Shown piece by piece: positions 45,250 to 57,570 of a stretch of 64,000 nucleotides of DNA. The position numbers and the translations under genes were made by a program. This DNA comes from Stomorhina lunata (taxonomy: Eukaryota > Arthropoda > Insecta > Diptera > Rhiniidae). The stretch is taken from positions 129,185,983 through 129,249,982 of the forward strand of contig OW121742.1 of the NCBI GenBank assembly GCA_933228675.1. The letters are read 5' to 3'. The notes below the pieces were generated by a model. It was not told the DNA's origin. It did no database searches and worked only from the letters and a program-made list of their open reading frames with translations. Numbering within the stretch: the first letter of the stretch is position 1; every line of letters starts with the position of its first letter.

Positions 45250-45526
45250 TACGACTTGTAGAATATGTGGTTTCAACAAGATGGTGCCACATGCCACACA
45301 ACTCGAGCAAGAGACATTTAATGGCCGCGTAATTTCTAGTCGTGGCGATATCAATTGGCCACAAACATCATGTGATTTCATGATGTTTGTGGCCAATAAT
45401 CGTATAGTTATGGCTGAAATACCGCCCAATATGTGTCAAAAAGTGGTCGAAAATTACCTTAAAAGAATCAATGCTCGCAACATTTTACGTGGTGGTCATT
45501 TAAATGATGTAGTGTTTTACACATAA
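45250..45526 (+). pseudogene. C-terminal fragment of a mariner-family transposase
   Basis: This is the remnant of the catalytic domain. WFQQDGATCHT holds the second catalytic Asp. The frame then shifts after about 13 residues to GRVISSRGDINWP-TSCD (third catalytic Asp region), skips the following LTPLDFFLW-type segment, and resumes at VMAEIPPNMCQKVVENYLKRINARN...GGHLNDVVFYT. One frameshift and at least two deletions make it non-functional. Confidence 0.75.
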
Positions 45527-45633
45527 TGTCAACGTTCAAACTTTATAATAAAAAAGAAATAACATGAAAATAAAAATTTTATATGTGTTATATTAACGTT
45601 CACTTTTGAACCCGCAAAATGGATAACCCGATA

Positions 45634-48600
45634 TAACAAGGAAAAATCGAAAAACACTTTTGAATATTTCTGAATTTTATGCAAATACTGACTTAAGTCG
45701 AAACACACTTAATAGGTTTTAAAAGCTGTGGCAACTAAAAACCCAAACATTGTTTTAATGCAATTATTTTAGAATTTACAAGGAAATCATGTCTCATCAT
45801 TTTTAGAAAATTATACAACAAACAAACACATCCTTAGGATAACATAAAACAATTACAATAATACATAGACATTTTACAAAATATCAGACAGTCGTTTCTA
45901 TATACAAACATATATACATATGTAAGTTCAATACATTAGGGTTATACCTTTGAGGCCCTATGCTCCACTGGGAGTCAAGGATAACAGAAGAAGATACCTT
46001 TGTTCAAAACTCTATAAAGTAAAATGAAACATTCTTTATATTTAAGTTGTTTTAAATCAAATTATTTTAAATGTAAATTTACTAGAATTTGGGTAATATA
46101 AGAAGTATAAAAAATTGTTTTAAGATGTAACCAATACTATTTAAATGATATTTAAGCATATGTTCATATGTGTAAATAGAGTTATACTCCTAATATATAT
46201 ATAAGCATTAAGTAAATTCACCAAAAACAATCCTTTACATTCTTAGCAACAGCTAAAGTAAAAAATCTATGATTTCCGTTTGACCATTGACAAAAGCGTG
46301 TGTTTAGAAAAAAGTTTGAAGGGATTTTCGTGGCTGCAAATATAGCACCACAACAAAAGGCTACAACAACATCACTCGCATATTTGAAATATGTAGTAAG
46401 TACTTGCTACATGCGAATGCTTGCATTTCACCAAACTTACTTAGTACAATGATGCTGGATGTTTAAGTCACTTCTGCTTGCATATGCCATTACAAAATCA
46501 GCAGCATAACCAGGAACTATGCCACGCAATCGAAAGTCTAGAAGAAAAGCTAAAACTAAAAAATTATCGTAGAAGCTTAAAAAGCAGCATAAATTATGAA
46601 GTTAATAGCGACTGCAACTGCAACAGCATCAGCATCAGCAACATATCAATTTAAAGCAACCAGGCAGGCGAAAAAATAGACAATGATATGAGAATGAAAA
46701 AAGTGTTGAACTTAACACAACCACACGCCTCGTGCCTGACTGAACCGCACAATCCGACACTACAGGCACTATTAGTACAAAATACGTAACGAAACGAAAT
46801 CAAGAAACCGCGAAATTTTAACTATACGAAAGGAGTTTTTGACTTAGGAGAGGCCGGGTGGTTGTTAGTGGCAGAAAGTTCTTAGGCACGAAATTGAAGT
46901 AACTGATGTAGTAGAAAGACAGCAGTAGCGGCAGATACATCATCAGCAGAAGCAGCAGCAAACTATAAAGATGAGGATGATGACGATATTCATGTTTTTG
47001 CAAATAACAAGTAAACGGGCAAACGAGTAAATATTGATTTAATGAGGTGCGATAAAATGCATATACTCATACATATAGACACAAATACATACATACATAT
47101 ATTTATATTTATGTAAATATTAATGTACATACAATCATGCAGCCTGATTACATTTTGGTATGCTAAGTTTATCATCCAAACAAACAATCATGCTCTTAGC
47201 TTCGGCAACTTGTTGTTGCGCTTCTTATTTCTGTCGTGTATTTCGTAGACTATAAATGACATGCTCCAGGCATGCATGAGTGCTAAAATGAAAATTGATA
47301 TAAACATTTTCATTAAAGCGTAGGAATGTGTTAAGCATAACAACTAGCAGTAACATAAACTGTTTGCAACAACAACACCAACAACAACATCACCGACTAC
47401 AGGAAAAATAAAATAATATTAAAGAAAAACACAAAAAGAAAACTTTAACAAATCTTGCAACAGCAGCCTTAACAGCGGTATTTCCTCTAACATCTTAAGA
47501 GAACAGCAGCAACAACAACAGCAACATCAGCAAAAGAACATATGATCACAAGTATGTGTCTTAAGTCTTTTGTTTTGTAATACATTTCATTCGCTCGTAC
47601 GTTTGTTTCGCATTAGTATTTGTGGCAAATGAAAAACAATTTTATTTTTTAAACAACCATAGAAACAGCTACACCAACTCAATTTTATTAGTTTTTCCTA
47701 AGCTTAAAATTGAACAAAAAAACCGAAATTTGCATGCTTATAAAAGTTAAACTAAAACCAGACACTCGTCTTGTGCTCAGCTACAAACAAAATAACAACT
47801 CACTAGAAATCCATATATAACTTAATAAAAAAAATATGGAAGACAATAAGACGAATTGTAAATACACTTCAAATTAAATAAATAGATATCGAAATTTCCT
47901 TGTAATTTCAGCCAAAAACTTATTTGTTCTTCAGCAAACGTATGAAAGCAAGTACTCGTACTTAAGTATCTATAAAGCATCTTTTGTTAATAAATATAAA
48001 TATAAATTCAAGCAAAAATTTTAATGAAATGTTAACTGTAAATTTTTCATATAATATTGAATAATACGATAATAATGTTAAACGTTTAAGACAAAAAAAA
48101 AATAACAAAACTATGCGTTGCAACTATTTATGAGCTATTTTGAAATAGATCTGAAAAAAGAAACAAGAGACTAATGCTGCAACACGGAAAAGCAATCTAA
48201 TGCCGTTTTTATGTTGCACAAACTATGTTTCAAGTAGCATCACGATCGACACGTTATAAAGTCAAAAGCAGCAGCATTGCACATACATACTTGCTGCTAT
48301 TGTTGATACTTTTGTTGCTATTGCATACTTCACAGACTTCATTCATTCTTGTTGTCTTTAAATGCAGAAGCCTTGGCGCAACAAATTAGCGTGAAGGCGC
48401 AAATCGCAGCGCGAAGCTGTGAATGTTAAAATAACTTACACTTTAAAATAATCGTTCGCATTTATATGTACACACAGGGAGACTACTTACTGCCAGTTGG
48501 CGCAGTAGCAAAACCAACGAACCACCAACAACAACAACAACTGCAGCAACAACAATAATAATTGTAATACTTAATAAACAGGCGTTGGTTTGATGCAGTT

Positions 48601-51600
48601 ATGTTATGATTACAGCAGCTCGTTGCAAGTGCTTGTTAAACCTTAAAAAATGTTAACACAACACGAAACACACAAATACGTAATATTGTATCTTTACTCG
48701 CTCACTTCTTGTTGCTTCTCTTGTGATGCTCGAATATTTTCAACGAAAACAACAATTCTTTGTTTATACCTAAAGAAATCTAAACATTTTCCACAAGAGT
48801 AGCAACTAAATAAAACTACAACATCTAAAGCTATAACATAAGTAACATCTTCTCCTATATACGGTTCTAGTGCTAGTTTTTTTATTTGTTATAAATTGTT
48901 GATATTCTATTTATCACAACATCATTACCTGGTTTCTGACTCGCTCACTTAAATTGTTCAGTGTTGCAGAAGCACTTGACAATATTCACTATAACCATAT
49001 CCTAGGTCAAATTATTTATTCGGTTCCATAATTTTGAGTTTTATTTTGGTATAAAAATTGTACTTCGATACTAACAAACCCTAAAATGTTTGCTATTTCG
49101 TAAACTTAGACTAAGAATACTATCAAAAACTTTTTGAATAACATTTACATTCCGAGAATTTTGTTATTTATGTAAAAAAAATTTTAAACCGTTTTGTCAG
49201 GAAAAAAACATTTTATTTAAAATATAATACAAATAATTTAAAAAGTATATCGAAGTATTTTATAAAACGAATTTTTCTTATCACTAAAATTTCATTCGAG
49301 TTTAACATCACTAGCTTTAACAATATCTTTGATTGTAGTTGTTAATAAAATTTTTCATAGAAATTTTCTTAACTTTAAATTTCCTGTACAATCGCTATAA
49401 ATTGTGGTCTAGTAACTAACTGTTGGCAAATGCTATCATCACGTTTGGAAAAAGTGGCTTTGTTCATGCACACAAACACATGCCCAAACAAATTGAAAGA
49501 TAGACAGACAAACACTCATGCACTTTCCTTGTAATATCTGTTACAGCATCAACATAATACAGGCAGTTTAAAAAGGCTCCCTTTGAGAGACGACACGATA
49601 CATGTATGTACAATTGTTTTATGTCAACAAGTGTTAATTCTAATTCATTTGATTTTGTATGACCAAATTAATCGATTAATATTTAATAGACTTTGAAATG
49701 AAAGAAATAGATTTTATTGGAAAAAACTTGTTGACAGGAAGAGGAATCATCATGAATGATATCGAAACAATAGCAATAAATAAAAAGTTTAGCTTTTTGA
49801 CATAAAAATACTGTAACTACAAAACAACACCAATTGCAAAAATTTTGTAATAAAAATAAAAAGCGTAAAAAAATTATTTTATAACATAAAAATATTTTTA
49901 TAAATAAATGCAATTATTTTTTATTTTATTTAAATGCTACAAAATGTCTTCATAATCAAAAAAAATCTTAACAGGCAGCATAATAAAAGAAACATATGCA
50001 ACAATTGTGCAACAATATGTGGCACAATGCACAAAACTAGCAAATGTCTAAGATTGACCAAACAACAATATATGACTAACACCAAAGACATCAAAGTTCA
50101 GATAAACTTAACTCCATAACAGAAACAACAGCGACAACAGAAAAACCAACATCAACAACACCTCCAACTGCAACTGCAACAACAATAGCAATCATTTTCA
50201 TACAATGTTTAAAATGTTTGGCAACACATATACAAAGGTGTCAACATGACAACAGCAACAACATATTGTTGAACAAAACCAAAAAAAAAATAAAAAATAG
50301 AAATAACGAAATTTAGTGGCAGCCAAAAATTTATCATTAATAAATAGAAAAATTGTTTGTTGAGAAACCCGTTAAATATTTTATATAATTTATTATAAAT
50401 TATAATAAATTTTCATTAAAGCAAAAGACTTAAGAGGAAAGCGTGTTCGTTTGTTGGTCGTTATTGTGTTAAATTGTCGTTATCTGTTAAACAAAAGACT
50501 TAAGACACATAATTCATTTAATTTGTACAATTTATTTCAACTTATTTTTCTTTAACAACTTTTACAACATTAAATACACAAAATAGATAACAACAAATGC
50601 AATTCTATTGGAATCTTTTTCTTATTTATTTTATTTTTAAGTTTTTTTGTTAAGCTTTCTTTTTCGTTTCTACTTTTTTGTTATGAATGCTATTTAAAGA
50701 AATGAAAATTACATTTCTTAGAAAACAATTTCTTAGCAATTTTTGCTCATGAAATTGTCATTTAACTAATCGTCTTCACCATAAATAACCATAAAACGTT
50801 TTTAGTATAAACGAAGTTAAAGTGTCAATTATAATGAATGCCCTGACAATTTAAAGCCATCGATAGTGTCAACTTAAAAACAGCAACAACAACAGCAACA
50901 AAGCAACAAAAAACTTGTTAAGCAGCGGCATTCTAAGAGACTATTATACTTTTCTCTTAAAGCTTAAACAACAGCAACAACTACAAAAAAACTGCAATAA
51001 GTACTAGAAGACTAAGAAGTAGATGTACTCTCTGTTAGGAGTTCAGTCCAATCCAGTCAAGTCAAGTCCAAAACACCAAGTTAAAGGTGTTTAAAATGCC
51101 ATGACATTTTTCAAAGCGGAATTTCGTTCCTTTTTACATTTTCCTCACATTTTCATACACATGCAATAGTTTTACAAACAACTCCAAGCCTCCAACGGAT
51201 AGACGACGCCTGCTGCCTCATTTTTAAATAACACTTCACACATTTACTTATACCAACACATGCATACGTAAATCCATAATCCTAAAGCTTCAATGTTACT
51301 AAAGTGCTAAAATCCATACGAAAATACTTAAAATCTTGTACTTTTACCGACCTTGAATTTTTGTCAAAGTTGACAATTTACCAGAGAATAGGATTTATTG
51401 GTTGCAATGGCTTTTGCAAAATATTTAATACACACAAAACAAAGATCAGAGTATGGAAATGACCATTTGCAAAATAAGGATTTTTTCCAAAATCAAATCG
51501 ATATTAAAGAGAGGAAAGAATCCCGAGTGTAAATGTAAAAATATATCTTTTGTCAGCAAAACAACAACTATCACTTTTTTGTTCAAAATATATTACCACC

Positions 51601-53210
51601 ATATCATAATTTTGAATTTTTGAACCAGCCACAATTTCAATTTGGGAGACCTTCTCGCATGCCTTCAGGCAACTACCATTACCATTTTCTTTATATGTGC
51701 TGACAGTTTGGACAATACTCATTCATTCTCGTCTGTTTACATGTTTGGTCATGATGATGATGATCATGACGACAACGGCTACGAACGACAACGATGTATG
51801 TCTCTTCTCCGTCGTAGCCATCGTACTAAAAATGTGGTATAATTATTTTTCAACAAAAATACAATTTTATAGAATTTTTCCATACCTCGCTTCCTCCTAT
51901 AAATAAAGGCTTAAATAAGGTGTTACAAAAATGGTTGGATTTACGAATTACTTCTTTTTAGTCGTTTTGCATGATTGTTTATGCATTAAAATATGTTGGA
52001 TATGCAAAGCCATCTATACTTAGACGAAGAGAATCATGTATAAAATTGCAGATAATTGAATTAAATAATGCAAAAGAAAAAAAGACAAACTCAATTTAAA
52101 GTTCTTTTCCCTTAATTGTCCAACATATAAACGAGTACGAGTACTAGTGTAGCAAGTTCTTCGTTATGCCATTCTGTGGCAAGACCTAAATATGTTTTGA
52201 ACAACAAACACGCAAATCTTTTCATTAAAGATCATTAATTTTTCCTTAAATAATTATCTGCAATAATTTATTTAGTTATTTTTTCTTCTCATTTTTCAAA
52301 AAAAAAAAACCTTTCAGTTAAATGAAAAATGTTTTCTTAGATTTTTGTGAATGGAGGAAAAGTCTAATTTTTTTATACAAATCTTTAATTAAGAACCGTT
52401 TAATATTTTCGTTATCTAAAGACTAAATGTAAAGCCTGTATCTTTACACCGAAAGCAAATGGTCAATAAAATTTGCAATACAATATTTAAAAAATATTTT
52501 TTCACTTCTAGCGAAATGAGGCCTAGATTTTTATTACACACAAAAATAAATTACATTTGGTTCTTTTTCTCGAGTGTATTTGCGAAAACATTTGTATTTT
52601 ATGAAGTTTTTTTTTGTCTAAGTCTTTTGGGAAGTTCTTTCACCACAGAGTAATTTTTAATCATTTTAATTATCGCCAAGATTTTTTCTATCTCTAACTT
52701 CAACAACTTGATATATTTCTTTTGTAAGCTTTTGGTTAAGAAAAAAATTACAGAGAACAGAAGATATAAATGAATCTGGTCTTAAAGTCCTATCATTAGA
52801 TCAACAAAAACATAAGTTATATACTCGTACAGAAGTAAAATTGCATTAAACATATCTTTTTAGTTTTAACTCATATTAAGCCAAAAGAACATTCCTAACA
52901 AATATGAGTTGTGATATAATTGATTAAACTTAACAAACGAATGGTATAAAATATTTTATGGACAGACTAAGGAAAAGAGGAAAACCTACTTCAATTAGAA
53001 GCGAAATGTTAACAAGTAGTTTAATCTAATATTAGATAAGATAAAATAAGATTGATGGCTTGTATGAGATCATTGTTTCGGAAAGAACAAATATTTGAAT
53101 GAAATGTGACATGCAGTGGCTTCCAGGTTGGCATAGGATCAGTTTCAGTTTAGCTCTGGCTTATTTTTAAACTATTTGAAATTTTAATCATACTATGATT
53201 AAATTTAAAC
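45634..53210. other. Long non-coding stretch with CAA/CAG tracts
   Basis: There is no gene I can support over 7.5 kb. CAACAACA/CAGCAGCA tracts recur (about 46612-46640, 47365-47400, 47505-47535, 48527-48560, 50880-50905), with 'acatacatacatatatttat' type runs near 47085. These produce short low-complexity frames only. The pattern fits a large intron or intergenic region of a higher fly. Confidence 0.55.
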
Positions 53211-53383
53211 CGCCGTGGTATAGCAGGTTAGTCATCCGCCTAGCATACCAGAGGTCCCAGATTCGATCTCAGGCCAGACCCAGTTGAAAAAAAATAAATT
53301 TTCAAAAAAGCGGCGGTTCACCTCATAACTCATCTAGCCACTGGTTATTGAGTATTAGACTGTGTAAAACTTCTTCTCTAAAA
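53211..53383 (+). mobile_element. tRNA-derived SINE, copy C, truncated by the satellite
   Basis: This copy has the best-preserved head of the three: 'cgccgtggtatagcaggtta', 'gtcatccgcctagcatacca', 'gaggtcccagattcgatctc'. The body 'ggttcacctcataactcatc', 'ccactggttattgagtatta', 'aaaacttcttctctaaa' then breaks off exactly where the AT-palindrome array begins. The 3' part present in copies A and B ('gcatttgccgtt' onward) is missing. The last 37 bases of the SINE reappear at 53980-54016 inside the array. Confidence 0.75.
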
Positions 53384-56300
53384 ATTTTTTTTATAAATAT
53401 TTTTTTTATAAATATTTTTTTTATAAATATTTTTTTTTCAAAATTTTTTTTATAATTTTTTTTTTTTCAATAATTTTTCTATAGATTGTTTTTTCTAGAG
53501 AATTTTTTTATTAAAAATTTTTTTTATAGAAAATTTTTTTATCAAACATTTTTTTATCAAAAATTTTTCTTTAGAAAATATTTTATAGAAAATTTTTTTC
53601 TTTAGAAAATATATTTTAATCCAAAATTTTTCTATAGAATATTTTTCTATCCAAATTTGTTTCTATAATTTTTATATAGAATTTTTTTTTTATCAAAAAT
53701 TTTTCTATAGAAATTTTGAATATTTTTCTATAGAAAAATTTTGTATCAAAAATTTTTCTATAGAATATTTTTCTATCCAAATTTGTTTCTATAATTTTTA
53801 TATAGAATTTTTTTTTTATCAAAAATTTTTCTATAGAAATTTTGAATATTTTTCTATAGAAAAATTTTGTATCAAAAATTTTTCTATAGAAAATTTTTTT
53901 ATCAAAAATTTTGTATCAAAATTTTTTCACTAGAAAATTTTTTTATCAAAAAAAATTAAAATTTTTTATAAAAAATTTTATTGAGTATTAGACTGTGTAA
54001 AACTTCTTCTCTAAAAATTTTTTTTATAAATATTTTTTTTATAAATATTTTTTTTTCAAAATTTTTTTTATAATTTTTTTTTTTCAATAATTTTTCTATA
54101 GATTGTTTTTTCTAGAGAATTTTTTTATTAAAAATTTTTTTTATAGAAAATTTTTTTATCAAACATTTTTTTATCAAAAATTTTTCTTTAGAAAATATTT
54201 TATAGAAAATTTTTTTCTTTAGAAAATATATTTTAATCCAAAATTTTTCTATAGAATATTTTTCTATCCAAATTTGTTTCTATAATTTTTATATAGAATT
54301 TTTTTTTTATCAAAAATTTTTCTATAGAAATTTTGAATATTTTTCTATAGAAAAATTTTGTATCAAAAATTTTTCTATAGAATATTTTTCTATCCAAATT
54401 TGTTTCTATAATTTTTATATAGAATTTTTTTTTATCAAAAATTTTTCTATAGAAATTTTGAATATTTTTCTATAGAAAAATTTTGTATCAAAAATTTTTC
54501 TATAGAAAATTTTTTTATCAAAAATTTTGTATCAAAAATTTTTTTATAGAAAATTTTTTTATCAAAAAAAATTAAAATTTTTTATAAAAAATTTGTCTAT
54601 AGAAAATTTTTGTACAGAAAATTTTTTTATCCAAAATTTTTCTATAAAAAAATTTTTATTGAAAGATTTTTAGAAAATATTTCTATAGAAAATATTTTTA
54701 TCGAAATTTTTTCTGTAGAAAAATAAATTTATAGACAATTTTAATTGAAAATTTGATTTTTCATATACATATGTTAAAAAATTTTTTTTACCAAAAATTG
54801 TTCTATAGAAAATTTTTTTATGAAAAATTTTTGTATAAAAATTTTTTTTTATAAATATTTTTTTTATAAATATTTTTTTTCAAAAATTTTTTTATAAATT
54901 TTTTTTTTCAAAAATTTTTCTATAGATTGTTTTTTCTAGAGAATTTTTTTATCAAAAATTTTTTTATTAAAAATTTTTTTTATAGAAAACTTTTTTATCA
55001 AAAATTTTTTATAGAACATTTTTTTAACAAAAATTTTTCTTTAGAAAATATTTTATAGAAAATTTTTTTCTTTAGAAAATATATTTTAATCCAAAATTTT
55101 TCTATAGAAAATTTTTTTATCCAAAATTTTTCTATAATAAATTTTTTATTGAAAGATTTTTAGAAAATATTTCTATAGAAAATATTTTTATCGAAATTTT
55201 TTCTGTAGAAAAATAAATTTATAGACAATTTTTAATGAAAATTTGATTTTTCATATACATATGTTAACAAATTTTTTTACCAAAAATTGTTCTATAGAAA
55301 ATTTTTTTATGAGAAATTTTTGTATAAAATTTTTTTTTTATAAATATTTTTTTTATAAATATTTTTTTTCAAATTTTTTTTTATAATTTTTTTTTTTTTT
55401 TCAATAATTTTTCTATAGATTGTTTTTTCTAGAGAATTTTTTTATCAAAAATTTTTTTATTAAAAATTTTTTTTATAGAAAATTTTTTTATCAAAGATTT
55501 TTTATAGAACATTTTTTTATCAAAAATTTTTCTTTAGAAAATATTTTATAGAAAAATTTTTTCTTTAGAAAATATATTTTAATCCAAAATTTTTCTATAG
55601 AAAATATTGTTTTTTGTTTTTTTCTAGAGAATTTTTTTATCAAAAATTTTTTTATTAAAAATTTTTTTTATAGAAAATTTTTTTATCAAAGATTTTTTAT
55701 ACAACATTTTTTTATCAAAAATTTTTCTTTAGAAAATATTTTATAGAAAAATTTTTTCTTTAGAAAATATATTTTAATCCAAAATTTTTCTATAGAAAAT
55801 ATTTTTATCCAAAATTTTTCTATAGAAAATTTGTTTCTATAATTTTTATATAGAATTTTTTTTGATCAAAAATTTTTCTATAGAAATGTTGAATATTTTT
55901 CTATAGAAAAATTTTGTATCAAAAATTTTTTTATCAAAAATTTTGTATCAATTTCTATCAAAATTTTTTTATCAAAAATTTTGTATCAAAAATTTTTCAC
56001 TAGAAAATTTTTTTATCAAAAAAAATTAAAATTTTTTATAAAAAATTTTTCTATAGAAAATTTTTGTACACAAAATTTTTTTATCCAAAATTTTTCTATA
56101 AAAAATTTTTTATTGAAAGAAAATTTTTTTATCAACGATTTTTTATAGAACATTTTTTTATCAAAAATTTTTCTTTAGAAAATATTTTATAGAAAATTTT
56201 TTTCTTTAGAAAATATATTTTAATCCAAAATTTTTCTATAGAAAATATTTTTATCCAAAATTTTTCTATAGAAAATTTATTTCTATAATTTTTATATAGA

Positions 56301-57570
56301 ATTTTTTTTTGATCAAAAATTTTTCTATAGAAATTTTGAATATTTTTCTATAGAAAAATTTTGTATCAAAAATTTTTTTATCAAAAATTTTGTATCAATT
56401 TCTATCAAAATTTTTTTATCAAAAATTTTGTATCAAAAATTTTTCACTAGAAAATTTTTTTATCAAAAAAAATTAAAATTTTTTATAAAAAATTTTTCTA
56501 TAGAAAATTTTTGTACACAAAATTTTTTTATCCAAAATTTTTCTATAAAAAATTTTTTATTGAAAGAAAATTTTTTTATCAACGATTTTTTATAGAACAT
56601 TTTTTTATCAAAAATTTTTCTTTAGAAAATATTTTATAGAAAATTTTTTTCTTTAGAAAATATATTTTAATCCAAAATTTTTCTATAGAAAATATTTTTA
56701 TCCAAAATTTTTCTATAGAAAATTTATTTCTATAATTTTTATATAGAATTTTTTTTTGATCAAAAATTTTTCTATAGAAATTTTGAATATTTTTCTATAG
56801 AAAAATTTTGTATCAAAAATTTTTTTATCAAAAATTTTGTATCAATTTCTATCAAAATTTTTTTATCAAAAATTTTGTATCAAAAATTTTTCACTAGAAA
56901 ATTTTTTTATCAAAAAAAATTAAAATTTTTTATAAAAAATTTTTCTATAGAAAATTTTTGTACACAAAATTTTTTTATCCAAAATTTTTCTATAAAAAAT
57001 TTTTTATTGAAAGAAAATTTTTTTATCAACGATTTTTTATAGAACATTTTTTTATCAAAAATTTTTCTTTAGAAAATATTTTATAGAAAATTTTTTTCTT
57101 TAGAAAATATATTTTAATCCAAAATTTTTCTATAGAAAATATTTTTATCCAAAATTTTTCTATAGAAAATTTATTTCTATAATTTTTATATAGAATTTTT
57201 TTTTGATCAAAAATTTTTCTATAGAAATTTTGAATATTTTTCTATAGAAAAATTTTGTATCAAAAATTTTTTTATCAAAAATTTTGTATCAATTTCTATC
57301 AAAATTTTTTTATCAAAAATTTTGTATCAAAAATTTTTCACTAGAAAATTTTTTTATCAAAAAAAATTAAAATTTTTTATAAAAAATTTGTCTATAGAAA
57401 ATTTTTGTACAGAAAATTTTTTTATCCAAAATTTTTCTATAAAAAATTTTTTATTGAAAGATTTTTAGAAAATATTTCTATAGAAAATATTTTTATCGAA
57501 ATTTTTTTTGTAGAAAAATAAATTTATAGACAATTTTTAATAAAAATTTGATTTGTCATACACATATGTT
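53384..57570. repeat. AT-palindrome satellite array 2 with higher-order repeats
   Basis: About 4.2 kb of short units built from TTTTTCTATAGAAAATTTTT and TTTTTTATCAAAAATTTTT. TTTCTATAGAAA is a perfect palindrome, so single strands could fold repeatedly. Higher-order periods are visible: 633 bp (53347 and 53980, including SINE-derived bases), 490 bp ('catatacatatgtta' at 54762 and 55252) and 447 bp (four copies from 55688). The array ends at about 57570, where a third 'cacatatgtta' occurs. Frames inside (for example 53616-53822 minus) are repeats read as protein, not genes. Confidence 0.85.
55688..57470. repeat. Four-copy 447-bp higher-order repeat
   Basis: Landmarks recur every 447 bp: 'aacgattttttatagaac' at 56134, 56581 and 57028 (variant 'aaagattttttatacaac' at 55688), and 'gaatatttttctatagaaaa' at 55891, 56338, 56785 and 57232. 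Copies 2 and 3 look identical base for base. Copy 4 matches until about 57387, then switches to the variant 'aatttgtctatagaaaattt' also seen at 54591. Copy 1 is slightly diverged. Such near-identity implies recent amplification, or an assembly artefact. Confidence 0.8.

Larger units (their letters stand above)
44854..45631 (+). mobile_element. Internally deleted mariner-family element in the SINE tail
   Basis: The ends are 'gggttatccattt' (44856-44868) and its reverse complement 'aaatggataaccc' (45617-45629), with flanking TA at 44852-44853 and 45632-45633. Inside are the two ends of a Tc1/mariner-type transposase gene but not the middle. The N-terminal helix-turn-helix part starts at 44949 (MNRLSITQRKKV...). 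The C-terminal part contains WFQQDGATCHT at about 45259-45291, then, after a frameshift, GRVISSRGDINWP and finally GGHLNDVVFYT with a stop near 45526. It cannot encode a transposase and could move only if supplied in trans. Confidence 0.8.

Noticed and set aside
53211..53285. Functional tRNA gene
   Set aside because: A- and B-box-like arms are present but the acceptor ends do not pair, and the same head is followed by a shared body in three loci, so it is a SINE.
53616..53822. Lys/Ile/Phe-rich 68-codon frame
   Set aside because: It is satellite array sequence read as protein; the peptide repeats with the array unit.
53384..57570. Possible CRISPR-like array
   Set aside because: There are no distinct spacers; units are degenerate AT palindromes with higher-order periods, and the DNA is from an animal.
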